A DNA stretch of 64,000 nucleotides from Streptococcus sp. 116-D4 (GTDB lineage: Bacteria > Bacillota > Bacilli > Lactobacillales > Streptococcaceae), in NCBI RefSeq assembly GCF_009731465.1, contig NZ_AP021887.1:1544001-1608000 (forward strand), given 5' to 3'. Below are positions 39,899 through 49,190 of this stretch, piece after piece (positions within the stretch are counted from its first letter, which is position 1; every line of letters begins with the position of its first letter). The position numbers and the translations under genes were made by a program. Below the pieces are notes generated by a model. That model was not told where the DNA came from, searched no databases, and saw only the letters and a program-made list of their open reading frames with translations.

Positions 39899-39919
39899 TA
39901 GACCTATCCTCCATAACTG

Positions 39920-39948
39920 ATTATAGCAAAGACCAAACTGCATGTCAA
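39920..39948 (-). promoter_or_regulatory. Consensus promoter of the third choline-binding protein gene
   Basis: Minus strand TTGACA (39943-39948), 17-bp spacer, TATAAT (39920-39925), 22 bp before the start codon. Confidence 0.88.
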
Positions 39949-39965
39949 TATATAGAAAACCCCTC

Positions 39966-39997
39966 AAAAAAGCAGTTACAAAACTGCAACTGCTTTT
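39966..39997 (-). terminator. ritR terminator
   Basis: aaaagcagtt / aactgctttt stem immediately after the ritR stop, T-run on both strands. Confidence 0.85.
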
Positions 39998-40687
39998 CTA
40001 TCCTTGCATGGTGTAACCAACACCACGAACGGTTTTAATGTAGCTTTTTTGACCTTTTACATCAAGCTTGCTACGTAGATAACGGATATAGACATCCACG
40101 ATATTCGTTTCGGTCGCACTTTCATACTTCCATACACTTTCCAGCAACTGCTCACGAGTCAGGACTTTCTTGCTTCCCATGAGAGTAGCCAAGAGGTCAT
40201 ACTCACGACGCGTCAGAGCAATCATTTCCTCGCCACGATAAACGGTATGATGTTCTACATCCATACGCAGATTGCGGTAAGACGTTGGAACCTTCATCTG
40301 ACTACAGTGTTGGTCGATAAAATCCCGACCTCGGAAAATTGCTGCAATACGAGCCACCAAATCATCAATAATGACTGGCTTATAGATATATGAAACGGCA
40401 AAGCGTTGGATTGTCTCAATCTGATCTTGCAAATCTTCACGATGGTCCAAGACCATAATGACTGAGGCTGGCTTAGTCCGACTTAGCTCGTCTGCAAAAT
40501 CCTGGGCTGTCATATCCTCCAGATGAGCATTCAATAAAATCAAGTCATAGTCTGTCTGAAGAGCCATGGAAAGGGCTTTTTGCCCCTCCTCAACCTGATC
40601 AACTCGGTATTGTTCTTTTTGGAGTTCCAAACTTAAAAAATGAGCTAGATTTCGTTCTTTCTCAAGTAATAAAATCCGTTTCCCCAT
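39998..40687 (-). CDS. ritR: Orphan redox response regulator RitR
   Basis: 229 residues: receiver domain plus OmpR-type winged helix (LTRREYDLLATL, YIRYLRSKLDV). The usual phospho-acceptor Asp is Asn53 (LILLNAHLED), and Cys128 (DQHCSQM) lies in the linker. Both match the known RitR, which represses iron uptake (piu) and is activated by Cys128 oxidation rather than by phosphorylation. No kinase gene adjoins it. Twelve bases after gnd, with which it is cotranscribed. Confidence 0.96.
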   Translation of the reverse strand: MGKRILLLEKERNLAHFLSLELQKEQYRVDQVEEGQKALSMALQTDYDLILLNAHLEDMTAQDFADELSRTKPASVIMVLDHREDLQDQIETIQRFAVSYIYKPVIIDDLVARIAAIFRGRDFIDQHCSQMKVPTSYRNLRMDVEHHTVYRGEEMIALTRREYDLLATLMGSKKVLTREQLLESVWKYESATETNIVDVYIRYLRSKLDVKGQKSYIKTVRGVGYTMQG

Positions 40688-40698
40688 GGCAGACCTAC

Positions 40699-42123
40699 TT
40701 ATTTTTCGTCATACCAAGAGTAGTGGAAGGTTCCTTCTTTGTCTTTACGTTGGTAAGTATGGGCACCAAAGTAGTCACGTTGCGCTTGGATTAAGTTAGC
40801 TGGAAGGTCAGCTGAACGGTAGCTATCAAAGTAAGTAATAGCTGCTGAGAAGGTTGGTACTGGTACACCAGCTTGAACCGCAAGAGCTACGATATCACGC
40901 ACTGCTTGTTGGTACTTAGCAGTAACATCCAAGAAGTACTCATCCAAAAGAAGGTTAGCAAGGTCTGCATCACGGTTGTAAGCATCTGTAATCTTTTGCA
41001 AGAAACGAGAACGGATGATACAGCCATCGCGCCAGATAGATGAGATATCTGCAAATGGCAAGTTCCAGTTGTTTTCTTTAGAAGCTACACGCAATTGCGC
41101 AAAACCTTGTGCGTATGAGATGATTTTTGAGAAGTAAAGGGCTTGGCGGATTTTTTCAATCAACTCAGCCTTGTCTCCTTCAAATTTGAAAGCAGCTGGT
41201 TTTGGAAGAACCTTGCTAGCATGTACACGTTCTTCTTTGTAGGTTGAAATGTAACGTGCAAATACTGACTCAGTGATGAGTGACAATGGCACACCAAGGT
41301 CAAGAGCTGATTGACTAGTCCATTTACCAGTTCCCTTGTTACCTGCAGCATCAAGGATGTAGTCTACGATTGGTCCATCTTGACCTTCATCGTCTTTACG
41401 GCTCAAGATATCCGCTGTGATTTCGATCAAGTAGCTGTCCAATTCACCCTTGTTCCACTCAGTAAAGATTTCAGCCATGTCTTCTGCAGAAAGACCAAGC
41501 AAGTGTTGCATAAGATCGTAGCTTTCTGCGATCAATTGCATGTCACCATACTCGATACCGTTGTGGACCATCTTCACGTAGTGACCAGCTCCATCAGGAC
41601 CGATGTATGTCACACATGGTTTTCCATCTTCTGGTGCTTTTGCTGAGATTTCTTCGAGAACATCCGCAACCAAGTCGTAGGCTTCTTTTTGTCCACCAGG
41701 CATGATAGAAGGACCTTCAAGGGCACCTTTTTCACCACCAGATACACCAGTACCGATAAAGTTGATACCTGAGTTTGCCAATTCTTCATTACGACGGATT
41801 GTATCTTTGTAGAAAGTATTTCCTCCATCGATCAAGATATCACCTTTATCCAAGTGTGGAAGAAGGGCTTGAATTGTAGCATCTGTACCAGGTCCTGCTT
41901 GAACCATAAGCATGATACGACGTGGTTTTTCAATTGAATTTACGAAGCTTTCGATATCATAGCTTGGCACGAAGTGTTTATCAGGGTGGCAAGCAATCAC
42001 ATCTTCCGTTTTTTCTTTACTACGGTTGTAAATAGCAACTGTGTAACCACGAGATTCAATATTAAGGGCAAGGTTACGACCCATTACGGCCATACCAACA
42101 ACACCAAAGTTAGCTTTTGTCAT
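40699..42123 (-). CDS. gnd: 6-phosphogluconate dehydrogenase (decarboxylating)
   Basis: Oxidative pentose-phosphate step producing NADPH and ribulose 5-phosphate. N-terminal [21 protein letters not shown]ossmann motif, [21 protein letters not shown] and the active-site [15 protein letters not shown]. 474 residues. Upstream of ritR; pairing an NADPH source with a redox/iron regulator is a conserved pneumococcal arrangement. Confidence 0.97.
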   Translation of the reverse strand: MTKANFGVVGMAVMGRNLALNIESRGYTVAIYNRSKEKTEDVIACHPDKHFVPSYDIESFVNSIEKPRRIMLMVQAGPGTDATIQALLPHLDKGDILIDGGNTFYKDTIRRNEELANSGINFIGTGVSGGEKGALEGPSIMPGGQKEAYDLVADVLEEISAKAPEDGKPCVTYIGPDGAGHYVKMVHNGIEYGDMQLIAESYDLMQHLLGLSAEDMAEIFTEWNKGELDSYLIEITADILSRKDDEGQDGPIVDYILDAAGNKGTGKWTSQSALDLGVPLSLITESVFARYISTYKEERVHASKVLPKPAAFKFEGDKAELIEKIRQALYFSKIISYAQGFAQLRVASKENNWNLPFADISSIWRDGCIIRSRFLQKITDAYNRDADLANLLLDEYFLDVTAKYQQAVRDIVALAVQAGVPVPTFSAAITYFDSYRSADLPANLIQAQRDYFGAHTYQRKDKEGTFHYSWYDEK

Positions 42124-42198
42124 TTGATACTCCTCTTGTTTAATTTGTTTTATTTTATCATTTTTACTTTTGAAAAGAAAGAATTTTGTAACGACTGC

Positions 42199-43608
42199 TT
42201 AGTAGTCCAAGTCATCTGCATGACCAGAAGCATTTCCAACAAAGTATCCTGTCTTACAGTTAAGGGTAAAGAGATAGGTCCCATCTGGCTTGTAGAGGTT
42301 GTAATAACCATTGCCATTAACGATATTAACACGTTCAAGGATGTATTGGTTACCAGTAATATAACCACGTGAACGTGAAGTCGCTAGAATTTGTTCCAAG
42401 ACACCATCCGCAAAATCCCAGGCAGGGTTATCGCTATCATCAATAGCAGACTGATTGTAGGCAACACGACTGGCACTTCTTTGAACTGCAACTCCTGCAC
42501 TTGATATACCCATATTGACTTCACTGCGGGTACTTCTAGTTTCATTTGATGCAGTATTTGAACTGCTTGGGCTTGTTTCACTAGCAGTATTTTCACTTGC
42601 TTGACTAGAACTTGAGCTGCTAGTTTCACTTGAACTTGAGCTTGAAGCACTTGTTTGCTGGCTCTTACCAAGACTGATAGCCTTATCTAGAACTTTATCA
42701 AGTTCCGTATTTCCAGTTTTAATATCTGTAAATTTAGCATCCGGTTTAGCTTTAGCGTTAGTGTCCAAAACACCATCCACAATAGCTGGCTTCTCAAATT
42801 GAGCATTAACATCTTGAATGGCCTTGATTTGAGTTGCTAGGCTATCATACTTAGATTTTGCAAGCGTATATTCACGACTACCTTCTAGCTTATCAAGTAA
42901 GGTTTTTAGTTGACTTAGTTTATCAAACTGGCTATTTTTCAAAGCTGTTTTGTTGCTATCTGTATAGAAGGCATCATATAAATTATTGAATTCTTCCACA
43001 TCTGACTGCGTATTTGTAGTTGATTGAGAAGTTTGGATTTCCTTGGTCGAACGAGCCACTTGACGATAAACATAATAACCAGTTCCAAGGATAAGAACCA
43101 CTAAAGCTGCTAGAATACCGTAAAGCACCCATTTTTTCTTACTGTTTCCATCTTCACTATCTGTCACTCGAGAACGTGTGAGAGCCTCTTCCGCTCCATC
43201 TAATTGGACCTCTTCCGTCTCAAATTCTTCGACAAGAGGAGCTTCTGAAACTCGTGTTAATTCTAAATCATCAAACTGACTCAATTCATCTTCTGGATCT
43301 GGAGGAGTTACTCCTGTATCCTCACGAAGCTCTTGAAGCAAATTATCAAGAGTCTGAGTCTCCTCTACCTCTTCTTTTTCAACTAAATCATCCTTGCTAA
43401 ACTGACGCGTTTCAAACTTATCTGCATCAATTGCATCTTTATGTTTCTTCACATACTTGTCCAAGATAGAATCTCCAGGCAATACACCTGCTTCCACCTC
43501 TTCATTTTTTCGCATAGCTTCTCCAACTGTTAGCTCTTTAGCATCATCAAAATCAAATTGAGCTTCTTGATGTTCTGCTTTATGATGATTACGTCCTTTC
43601 TCACTCAT
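42199..43608 (-). CDS. mapZ: Mid-cell-anchored protein MapZ (LocZ)
   Basis: 469 residues. Acidic cytoplasmic N-terminus (1-157) with a conserved opening, one transmembrane helix (about 160-181), an extracellular helical domain (about 195-315), a long Ser-rich low-complexity linker (about 316-362) and a C-terminal globular domain (about 375-469). MapZ marks division sites and positions the Z-ring in streptococci; the two extracellular domains bind peptidoglycan. Thr67, reported as a StkP phosphosite in pneumococcus, is present (FETRQF). Position next to gnd and the RNA methyltransferase matches pneumococcal genomes. Confidence 0.95.
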   Translation of the reverse strand: MSEKGRNHHKAEHQEAQFDFDDAKELTVGEAMRKNEEVEAGVLPGDSILDKYVKKHKDAIDADKFETRQFSKDDLVEKEEVEETQTLDNLLQELREDTGVTPPDPEDELSQFDDLELTRVSEAPLVEEFETEEVQLDGAEEALTRSRVTDSEDGNSKKKWVLYGILAALVVLILGTGYYVYRQVARSTKEIQTSQSTTNTQSDVEEFNNLYDAFYTDSNKTALKNSQFDKLSQLKTLLDKLEGSREYTLAKSKYDSLATQIKAIQDVNAQFEKPAIVDGVLDTNAKAKPDAKFTDIKTGNTELDKVLDKAISLGKSQQTSASSSSSSETSSSSSSQASENTASETSPSSSNTASNETRSTRSEVNMGISSAGVAVQRSASRVAYNQSAIDDSDNPAWDFADGVLEQILATSRSRGYITGNQYILERVNIVNGNGYYNLYKPDGTYLFTLNCKTGYFVGNASGHADDLDY

Positions 43609-43620
43609 GAGTTTTCCTTC

Positions 43621-44778
43621 CTACTTTACTTCCTGACGTTTAACACGCTGACCAAAATATTGATATAAATCAACTTTTAAGGTCCCATTGTACAACTTAC
43701 GTTTCTTATCCGCCTGACTACCATACTTGGTCTCAAAGGCTTCATCACTAGTTAAGATAAATTTGCTCCACGTTTTCAGCGGTGCAAATACTTGACCCAT
43801 TTCAGCATAAAGCTTGGTAACTCCTGCATCGTCTGACAAGCGTTCACCATAAGGCGGGTTAGAGATGATCACTCCATTGATTTTGTCAGAACGCAAATCC
43901 TGCACGCGCATCTGCTTAAAGGTAATATCTCCAGCAACCCCTGCTGCCCGAGCATTGGCCTTAGCAATCTCCACCATACGAGCATCGATATCACAGCCCA
44001 TGATATCCAGTTCCAGTTCACGATCCACTTTCCTAGCTGCCTCTGTGCGCACTTCTTGGATCAAGCGATCGCTAATCCAGTTCCATTCCTCAAAAGCAAA
44101 AGAGCGACGAAGACCAGGAGCCATCTTTCTAGCAATCATAACTGCTTCGATACAGAAAGTTCCTGAACCACAGGTTGGATCAATCAAGGGCTTGTCTGGA
44201 TACCAGTTAGAAAGTTGCAAAATGGCTGCCGCCATATTTTCCTTGATAGGAGCACCACCTTTTTCCGTACGATAGCCACGTTTAAAGAGACTGGATCCGG
44301 TCGTATCAATCATGACAGTTGCAATGTCTTTCAGAATAGAGACCTCAATCTTAAACTCAGGACCATTCTCCATCAGAGGAACACCTTCTGGACGGGCATA
44401 GTATTTTTGTAACTTCTTAACAACAGCCTTTTTTGAAATAGCCTGAACACTGGGTTCGTTGTGTAGTTTAGACTTAACACATTTGGCTTTCGAAATCGGA
44501 AAACGAGCCCCAAGCGGTAAATAATGTTCCCAATCTAGAGCGAAAACTCCCTGAAAGAGCTCCTCAAAAGTCTTAGCTGAGAAACTTCCTACAATGATTT
44601 TGATACGATCTGCTGCCCGAAGCCAGAGGTTGGTTTCAATAATAGCTCTTGCGTCTCCTTGAAAGCGAACACGCCCATTTTCAACCTGACAATCGTAGCC
44701 CAACTCTCGCACTTCACGTCCCACAACAGCCTCAAGACCCGCTGCAGCAGTAGCAATTAAATTAAATTCTTTTTTCAT
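43621..44778 (-). CDS. THUMP-domain class I RNA methyltransferase (RlmL-like)
   Basis: 385 residues: N-terminal THUMP RNA-binding domain (about 45-155), then a SAM-dependent Rossmann domain with DPTCGSGTFCIEAVMIA and catalytic NPPYGERL, the N2-guanine/N6-adenine signature. Related to the N-terminal half of E. coli RlmL (23S rRNA m2G2445), so likely an rRNA methyltransferase. Lies between rnpB and mapZ. Confidence 0.9.
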   Translation of the reverse strand: MKKEFNLIATAAAGLEAVVGREVRELGYDCQVENGRVRFQGDARAIIETNLWLRAADRIKIIVGSFSAKTFEELFQGVFALDWEHYLPLGARFPISKAKCVKSKLHNEPSVQAISKKAVVKKLQKYYARPEGVPLMENGPEFKIEVSILKDIATVMIDTTGSSLFKRGYRTEKGGAPIKENMAAAILQLSNWYPDKPLIDPTCGSGTFCIEAVMIARKMAPGLRRSFAFEEWNWISDRLIQEVRTEAARKVDRELELDIMGCDIDARMVEIAKANARAAGVAGDITFKQMRVQDLRSDKINGVIISNPPYGERLSDDAGVTKLYAEMGQVFAPLKTWSKFILTSDEAFETKYGSQADKKRKLYNGTLKVDLYQYFGQRVKRQEVK

Positions 44779-44817
44779 TTTCAGTCTTATAAGACCTTTC
44801 TATATGTCCACTTTAAA

Positions 44818-44851
44818 AAATGAGGTTGAGAAAGTTTTCTCAGCCCCAACC
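44818..44851 (-). terminator. Terminator of rnpB
   Basis: aggttg...tgaga / tctcaacct stem followed by a T-run on the minus strand, just past the rnpB 3' end. Confidence 0.75.
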
Positions 44852-44855
44852 TATA

Positions 44856-45250
44856 TGCAATTTTCTATAAGCCATGTTTTGTTCCAGAAGTGACTAGGAC
44901 CACTCCCTTCGATAATCATCTGTCTACCACTAACAGCCTAGAGCTGATAGCAGTCAGAGTACTACGTTCGTTTCCGTGTACTCCATGCCCCGACCGAAAT
45001 TTGGGTTGCTAGCTTGAGGGGTTTACCGCGTTCCACTCTCTCTGTTTCCAGAAAGACTCCGTCACTGTGGCACTTTCAAGCCTACTCTGGCCTATCCAAG
45101 GACTTAGCCATTTCAACTGCCGTAACGATTTCTCGTCCCTAGGCTTATGGTTTCGCCTAGCACAAACACTACAGGCATCACAGCCTGTGCTAGCATGGAC
45201 TTTCCTCATGAAAAGAAATTCTCCTCACGCGATTATCCAAAAATTGCACT
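44856..45250 (-). ncRNA. rnpB: RNase P RNA (type B)
   Basis: About 395 nt, the catalytic RNA that processes tRNA 5' ends. The P1 ends are complementary (tgcaattttt at the 5' end, aaaattgca at the 3' end). Conserved blocks are GAGGAAAGTCCATGCTAGCA, the ACAGAGAGAGTGGAACGCGG region, and a 3' segment containing GGTCCTAGTCACTTC. Type B architecture as in Bacillus. It starts about 15 bases after the gpsB stop, a conserved streptococcal neighbourhood. Confidence 0.95.
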
Positions 45251-45264
45251 TTTCAAATAAGCTC

Positions 45265-45594
45265 TTATAAATCAGAGTTATCCAAAATTTGTTTACCAAA
45301 CACTTCTTTCTCAAGACGATTTAGTCGTTTCAAAATATCAAAATTCGTCATAGAAGTGGTAGCTGTCATTTCAAGAGGTTCTGCTTGAACCGGTGCAGAT
45401 TCAGGTTTGCGAGACAACTCTTCCTTTAACTCTGCAATTTCTTGACGGAGAGACTTGACTAAGGCAGCATAAGTTTCATAGTCCTTGATGACATCGTCCA
45501 AAAATTCATCAACTTCAACCTTACTATATCCACGGACTTCACGTCCAAACTCTTGCTCAAAAATATCTTTTGCTGAAAAAATAATACTTGCCAT
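45265..45594 (-). CDS. gpsB: Cell division regulator GpsB
   Basis: 109-residue DivIVA-like coiled-coil protein: N-terminal lipid/partner-binding region [29 protein letters not shown], coiled coil, and a short C-terminal hexamerisation helix ([13 protein letters not shown]). It links PBPs and StkP to septal/peripheral wall synthesis. ATG 45594 after GGAGAG is preferred over a start four codons upstream. Confidence 0.94.
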   Translation of the reverse strand: MASIIFSAKDIFEQEFGREVRGYSKVEVDEFLDDVIKDYETYAALVKSLRQEIAELKEELSRKPESAPVQAEPLEMTATTSMTNFDILKRLNRLEKEVFGKQILDNSDL

Positions 45595-45666
45595 CACTCT
45601 CTCCATTCTCGGTTTCTAATAGTATTATTATATAAAAAAAGGCAAGCAAAAATCAAGGTCAAAGGC

Positions 45667-46194
45667 TTACTTTTCAGAAAAATTTTCTGCTAGCTCATTT
45701 AAGTCTTCAAAGGTTAACCTTTTGATACGATAACCTTCCTGATTTATCATCAAATTGTCTATAAATTTTAATTTTGTCTCATTTTCTGGATCATAGAAAA
45801 AATAAGCTAAATCAGTGTTTTTCAGTAAAAATCGTTGGTAGTCTCGTAGTTGCCCCACATGTTCATATTTAGGATAGGCATATTTGACAAAATCTACCTG
45901 CTTAAATTGGCTAAGTTTAAGCTGATTGGCTTCATTCCAATTTTCCCCATGCGTTTCAAAATCAAAAATGGTCGCTAGACTAAAATCATACTCGTATTTC
46001 ATTTCATTTGCGACATCCAGAACCCATGATTCAAATCCCAAATTCCCTGTAAAGACCAGCCATTTAATCCCTTCTTCTGCTAAACTTTCTAAATCACGGC
46101 GAATGGCATTCTTTATAATTTTTAACCTAATATCTTTCTCGTCAAAGACACCCAAGTCAAAGTTAGAATATCCCATAATTAAAGCTGTAGTCAT
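45667..46194 (-). CDS. ypsA: YpsA family protein (DUF1273, SLOG fold)
   Basis: 175 residues of the YpsA family ([32 protein letters not shown]), which has a nucleotide-binding SLOG fold. Overexpression interferes with division in Bacillus, and the gene commonly sits next to gpsB; biochemical activity is not known. ATG 46194 is preferred; the longer frame to 46278 crosses the divergent promoter region. Confidence 0.88.
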   Translation of the reverse strand: MTTALIMGYSNFDLGVFDEKDIRLKIIKNAIRRDLESLAEEGIKWLVFTGNLGFESWVLDVANEMKYEYDFSLATIFDFETHGENWNEANQLKLSQFKQVDFVKYAYPKYEHVGQLRDYQRFLLKNTDLAYFFYDPENETKLKFIDNLMINQEGYRIKRLTFEDLNELAENFSEK

Positions 46195-46222
46195 TTTTAC
46201 ACCTTTCTTTCTATTTTTATGG

Positions 46223-46228
46223 TATAAT
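46223..46228 (+). promoter_or_regulatory. Extended -10 of recU-pbp1A, in a divergent promoter region
   Basis: TATGG-TATAAT box 33 bases before recU. The same short ypsA/recU gap must also hold the ypsA promoter, overlapping on the other strand. Confidence 0.65.
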
Positions 46229-46260
46229 AGAGTGATGTTATTGTACCAATAAGGAGAAAT

Positions 46261-46857
46261 ATGGTCAACTATCCTCATAAAATTTCATCAAAAAAAAGCC
46301 AAACATCCATTTCTCAACCAAAAAACTTCGCAAATCGAGGAATGACTTTTGAAAAGATGATCAATGCGACAAACGACTACTATCTGACGCATGGCATGGC
46401 GGTTATCCATAAAAAACCAACACCTGTTCAGATCGTTCGAGTAGACTATCCTCAACGTAGTCGAGCCAAAATTGTAGAAGCCTACTTTAGACAAGCTTCC
46501 ACAACAGATTACTCTGGCGTGTATAGAGGACATTACATTGACTTTGAAGCCAAGGAAACGCGGCAAAAAAATGCTATTCCACTAAAAAACTTCCATCTTC
46601 ACCAGATTCAACATATGGAACAAGTTTTAGAACAGCAGGGCATTTGCTTCGTACTGCTTCACTTTTCTTCTCGACAAGAAACTTATTTGTTGCCGGCACT
46701 TGATTTGATTCGCTTTTATCACCAAGATAAGGGGCAAAAATCAATGCCACTTGGATATATTCAAGAATACGGACATTTAGTAAAGCAGAGTGCTTTCCCT
46801 CAGATTCCCTATCTCGATATTATCAAAGAACATTTACTAGGTGGTAAAACAAGATGA
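46261..46857 (+). CDS. recU: Holliday-junction resolvase RecU
   Basis: 198 residues. RecU resolves recombination junctions and modulates RecA in Gram-positives. Conserved [17 protein letters not shown], the catalytic region [21 protein letters not shown] and [17 protein letters not shown]. Overlaps pbp1A by four bases (ATGA), the conserved recU-pbp1A operon. Confidence 0.95.
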   Translation: MVNYPHKISSKKSQTSISQPKNFANRGMTFEKMINATNDYYLTHGMAVIHKKPTPVQIVRVDYPQRSRAKIVEAYFRQASTTDYSGVYRGHYIDFEAKETRQKNAIPLKNFHLHQIQHMEQVLEQQGICFVLLHFSSRQETYLLPALDLIRFYHQDKGQKSMPLGYIQEYGHLVKQSAFPQIPYLDIIKEHLLGGKTR

Positions 46858-49049
46858 ACAAACAAACTATTCTGCGAATCTTAAAGTATATTGGGATTAC
46901 ATTCCTTACCTTATTTATCGCATTATTTCTATTAGGTGGAGGTGTCTTCCTCTACTTTGTTAGCAAGGCTCCGGCCTTATCTGAAAGTAAATTAGTTGCG
47001 ACAACTTCTAGCAAGATTTATGACAATAAGAACGAACTGATTGCTGACCTTGGTTCTGAACGTCGCGTAAATACTCAAGCAAATGAAATCCCTACTGATT
47101 TGGTCAAGGCCATCGTGTCTATCGAAGACCATCGTTTCTTTGATCATAGAGGTGTTGATACTATTCGTATCATGGGTGCGGCATTGAGAAACCTCCAAGG
47201 GAAAGGAGGGCTCCAAGGAGCTTCAACCTTGACTCAGCAATTGATCAAATTGACTTATTTCTCTACCTCAACTGCCGATCAAACCTTGTCACGTAAAGCT
47301 CAGGAAGCTTGGCTAGCTGTTCAACTCGAACAAAAAGCAACCAAGCAAGAAATCCTGACCTACTACATAAACAAAGTCTACATGTCTAACGGTAATTATG
47401 GAATGCAAACCGCAGCTCAAAATTACTATGGAAAAGACTTGAAGGATTTAAGCTTGCCTCAGTTAGCACTCCTAGCTGGAATGCCTCAAGCACCAAACCA
47501 ATATGATCCTTATTCCCATCCAGAAGCAGCTCTCGAACGTCGGAACTTGGTACTTTCAGAAATGAAGGGACAGAAATATATCAGTGCGGAAGATTACGAA
47601 AAAGCTATTAATACTCCTATCACTGATGGTCTCCAAAGCTTGAAGTCAGCCAATAGTTATCCTGCTTATATGGACAATTACCTCAAAGAAGTAATTGATC
47701 AAGTTGAACAAGAAACAGGTTACAACCTTCTTACTACAGGTATGGATGTCTACACAAATGTGGACAAAGATGTTCAACAGCGACTTTGGGATGTTTACAA
47801 TACAGATGAATATGTTGCCTACCCAGATGATGAACTCCAAGTAGCTTCAACCATCGTCGATGTAACAAATGGTAAAGTCATTGCTCAGTTAGGGGCACGT
47901 CACCAATCAAGTAATGTATCTTTCGGTGTTAACCAAGCCGTTGAAACCAACCGTGACTGGGGTTCTACGATGAAACCAATCACTGACTATGCTCCCGCTT
48001 TAGAATATGGAGTCTATGACTCTACTGCTTCTATTGTACATGATGTTCCTTATAACTATCCTGGCACTGATACTCCAGTCTACAACTGGGATCATGGCTA
48101 CTTTGGAAACATTACAGTCCAGTATGCTCTTCAACAATCACGAAATGTCACAGCCGTTGAGACTTTGAATAAGGTCGGTCTAGATAGAGCTAAAACCTTC
48201 CTCAATGGACTTGGTATCGATTATCCAAGCATGCTTTATGCAAACGCCATTTCAAGTAACACAACTGAATCCAACAAAAAGTACGGAGCAAGTAGTGAAA
48301 AAATGGCCGCTGCCTACGCAGCTTTTGCTAATGGTGGTACTTACCACAAACCAATGTATATCAATAAAATCGTCTTTAGTGATGGTAGTGAAAAAGAATT
48401 TTCTGATGCCGGTACTCGGGCTATGAAAGAAACTACTGCCTATATGATGACCGAAATGATGAAAACTGTCTTATTATACGGAACCGGACGTGGAGCCTAC
48501 CTACCTTGGCTTCCACAAGCAGGTAAGACAGGTACTTCTAACTATACTGACGAAGAAATTGAAAAGTATATCAAGAATGCTGGTTACGTAGCTCCAGATG
48601 AAATGTTTGTTGGTTATACCCGCAAATATGCAATGGCCGTTTGGACAGGATACTCAAATCGTCTAACTCCAATCATCGGAGATGGTTTCCTTGTTGCTGG
48701 TAAGGTTTATCGCTCAATGATAACTTACCTTTCTGAAGATGACAATCCTGGAGACTGGACAATGCCAGATGGCTTGTACAGAAATGGAGAATTCGTCTTC
48801 CAGAACAACGCAAAGAATACAGGGAATCATTCAGTAACACAACAAACACAAACAGTAGAAACTCCAAGCACAACAGCTGAAAGTTCAACTACACAGGCAA
48901 GTACGACGGTTGGTCAACAATCCAATAATGCTCCAGCAACCGATCCTAATCAAGGACAAGCTGGTCAAGCTGGTCAGGCTGGTCAACCGACACAACCAGT
49001 ACAACCAACGCCACAAAATCCACAAGTTCAACAGCAACCACAACAGTGA
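46854..49049 (+). CDS. pbp1A: Penicillin-binding protein 1A
   Basis: 731-residue bifunctional peptidoglycan synthase. Membrane helix (about 10-35), glycosyltransferase domain (about 60-240, [12 protein letters not shown] and GASTLTQQL), transpeptidase domain with active Ser371 in STMK, an SRN motif and KTG at 558-560. Residues 575-578 read NAGY, the position where susceptible reference pneumococci have TSQF and resistant mosaics have NTGY; STMK itself is unaltered. The C-terminal tail is Thr/Gln/Pro-rich with three GQA repeats. Confidence 0.97.
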   Translation: MNKQTILRILKYIGITFLTLFIALFLLGGGVFLYFVSKAPALSESKLVATTSSKIYDNKNELIADLGSERRVNTQANEIPTDLVKAIVSIEDHRFFDHRGVDTIRIMGAALRNLQGKGGLQGASTLTQQLIKLTYFSTSTADQTLSRKAQEAWLAVQLEQKATKQEILTYYINKVYMSNGNYGMQTAAQNYYGKDLKDLSLPQLALLAGMPQAPNQYDPYSHPEAALERRNLVLSEMKGQKYISAEDYEKAINTPITDGLQSLKSANSYPAYMDNYLKEVIDQVEQETGYNLLTTGMDVYTNVDKDVQQRLWDVYNTDEYVAYPDDELQVASTIVDVTNGKVIAQLGARHQSSNVSFGVNQAVETNRDWGSTMKPITDYAPALEYGVYDSTASIVHDVPYNYPGTDTPVYNWDHGYFGNITVQYALQQSRNVTAVETLNKVGLDRAKTFLNGLGIDYPSMLYANAISSNTTESNKKYGASSEKMAAAYAAFANGGTYHKPMYINKIVFSDGSEKEFSDAGTRAMKETTAYMMTEMMKTVLLYGTGRGAYLPWLPQAGKTGTSNYTDEEIEKYIKNAGYVAPDEMFVGYTRKYAMAVWTGYSNRLTPIIGDGFLVAGKVYRSMITYLSEDDNPGDWTMPDGLYRNGEFVFQNNAKNTGNHSVTQQTQTVETPSTTAESSTTQASTTVGQQSNNAPATDPNQGQAGQAGQAGQPTQPVQPTPQNPQVQQQPQQ

Positions 49050-49057
49050 GATAAAAG

Positions 49058-49090
49058 AAAATCCTGAGAAGCAAAACTCAGGATTTTTTC
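49058..49090 (+). terminator. pbp1A terminator
   Basis: aaaatcctgag / ctcaggatttttt stem-loop eight bases after the stop. Confidence 0.9.
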
Positions 49091-49154
49091 TACAAAAACT
49101 TAACGTCATAATCTTTGAAAGAGAGGATAGGTTTCAATTCATTTTCGATAAACC

Positions 49155-49187
49155 AAAAGAAGTTAGCGAACAACTAACTTCTTTTTT
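49155..49187. terminator. aliA terminator
   Basis: aaaagaagttag-cgaacaa-ctaacttctttt stem ending four bases before the aliA stop (minus strand); T-run on both sides. Confidence 0.88.
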
Positions 49188-49190
49188 ATT

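Noticed and set aside
45009..45270. Short ORFs on both strands in the gpsB/RNA methyltransferase gap
   Set aside because: They fall inside rnpB, whose structure explains the conserved sequence.
46195..46278. 28-codon N-terminal extension of ypsA
   Set aside because: It crosses the divergent promoters and a better ATG with a ribosome site exists at 46194.
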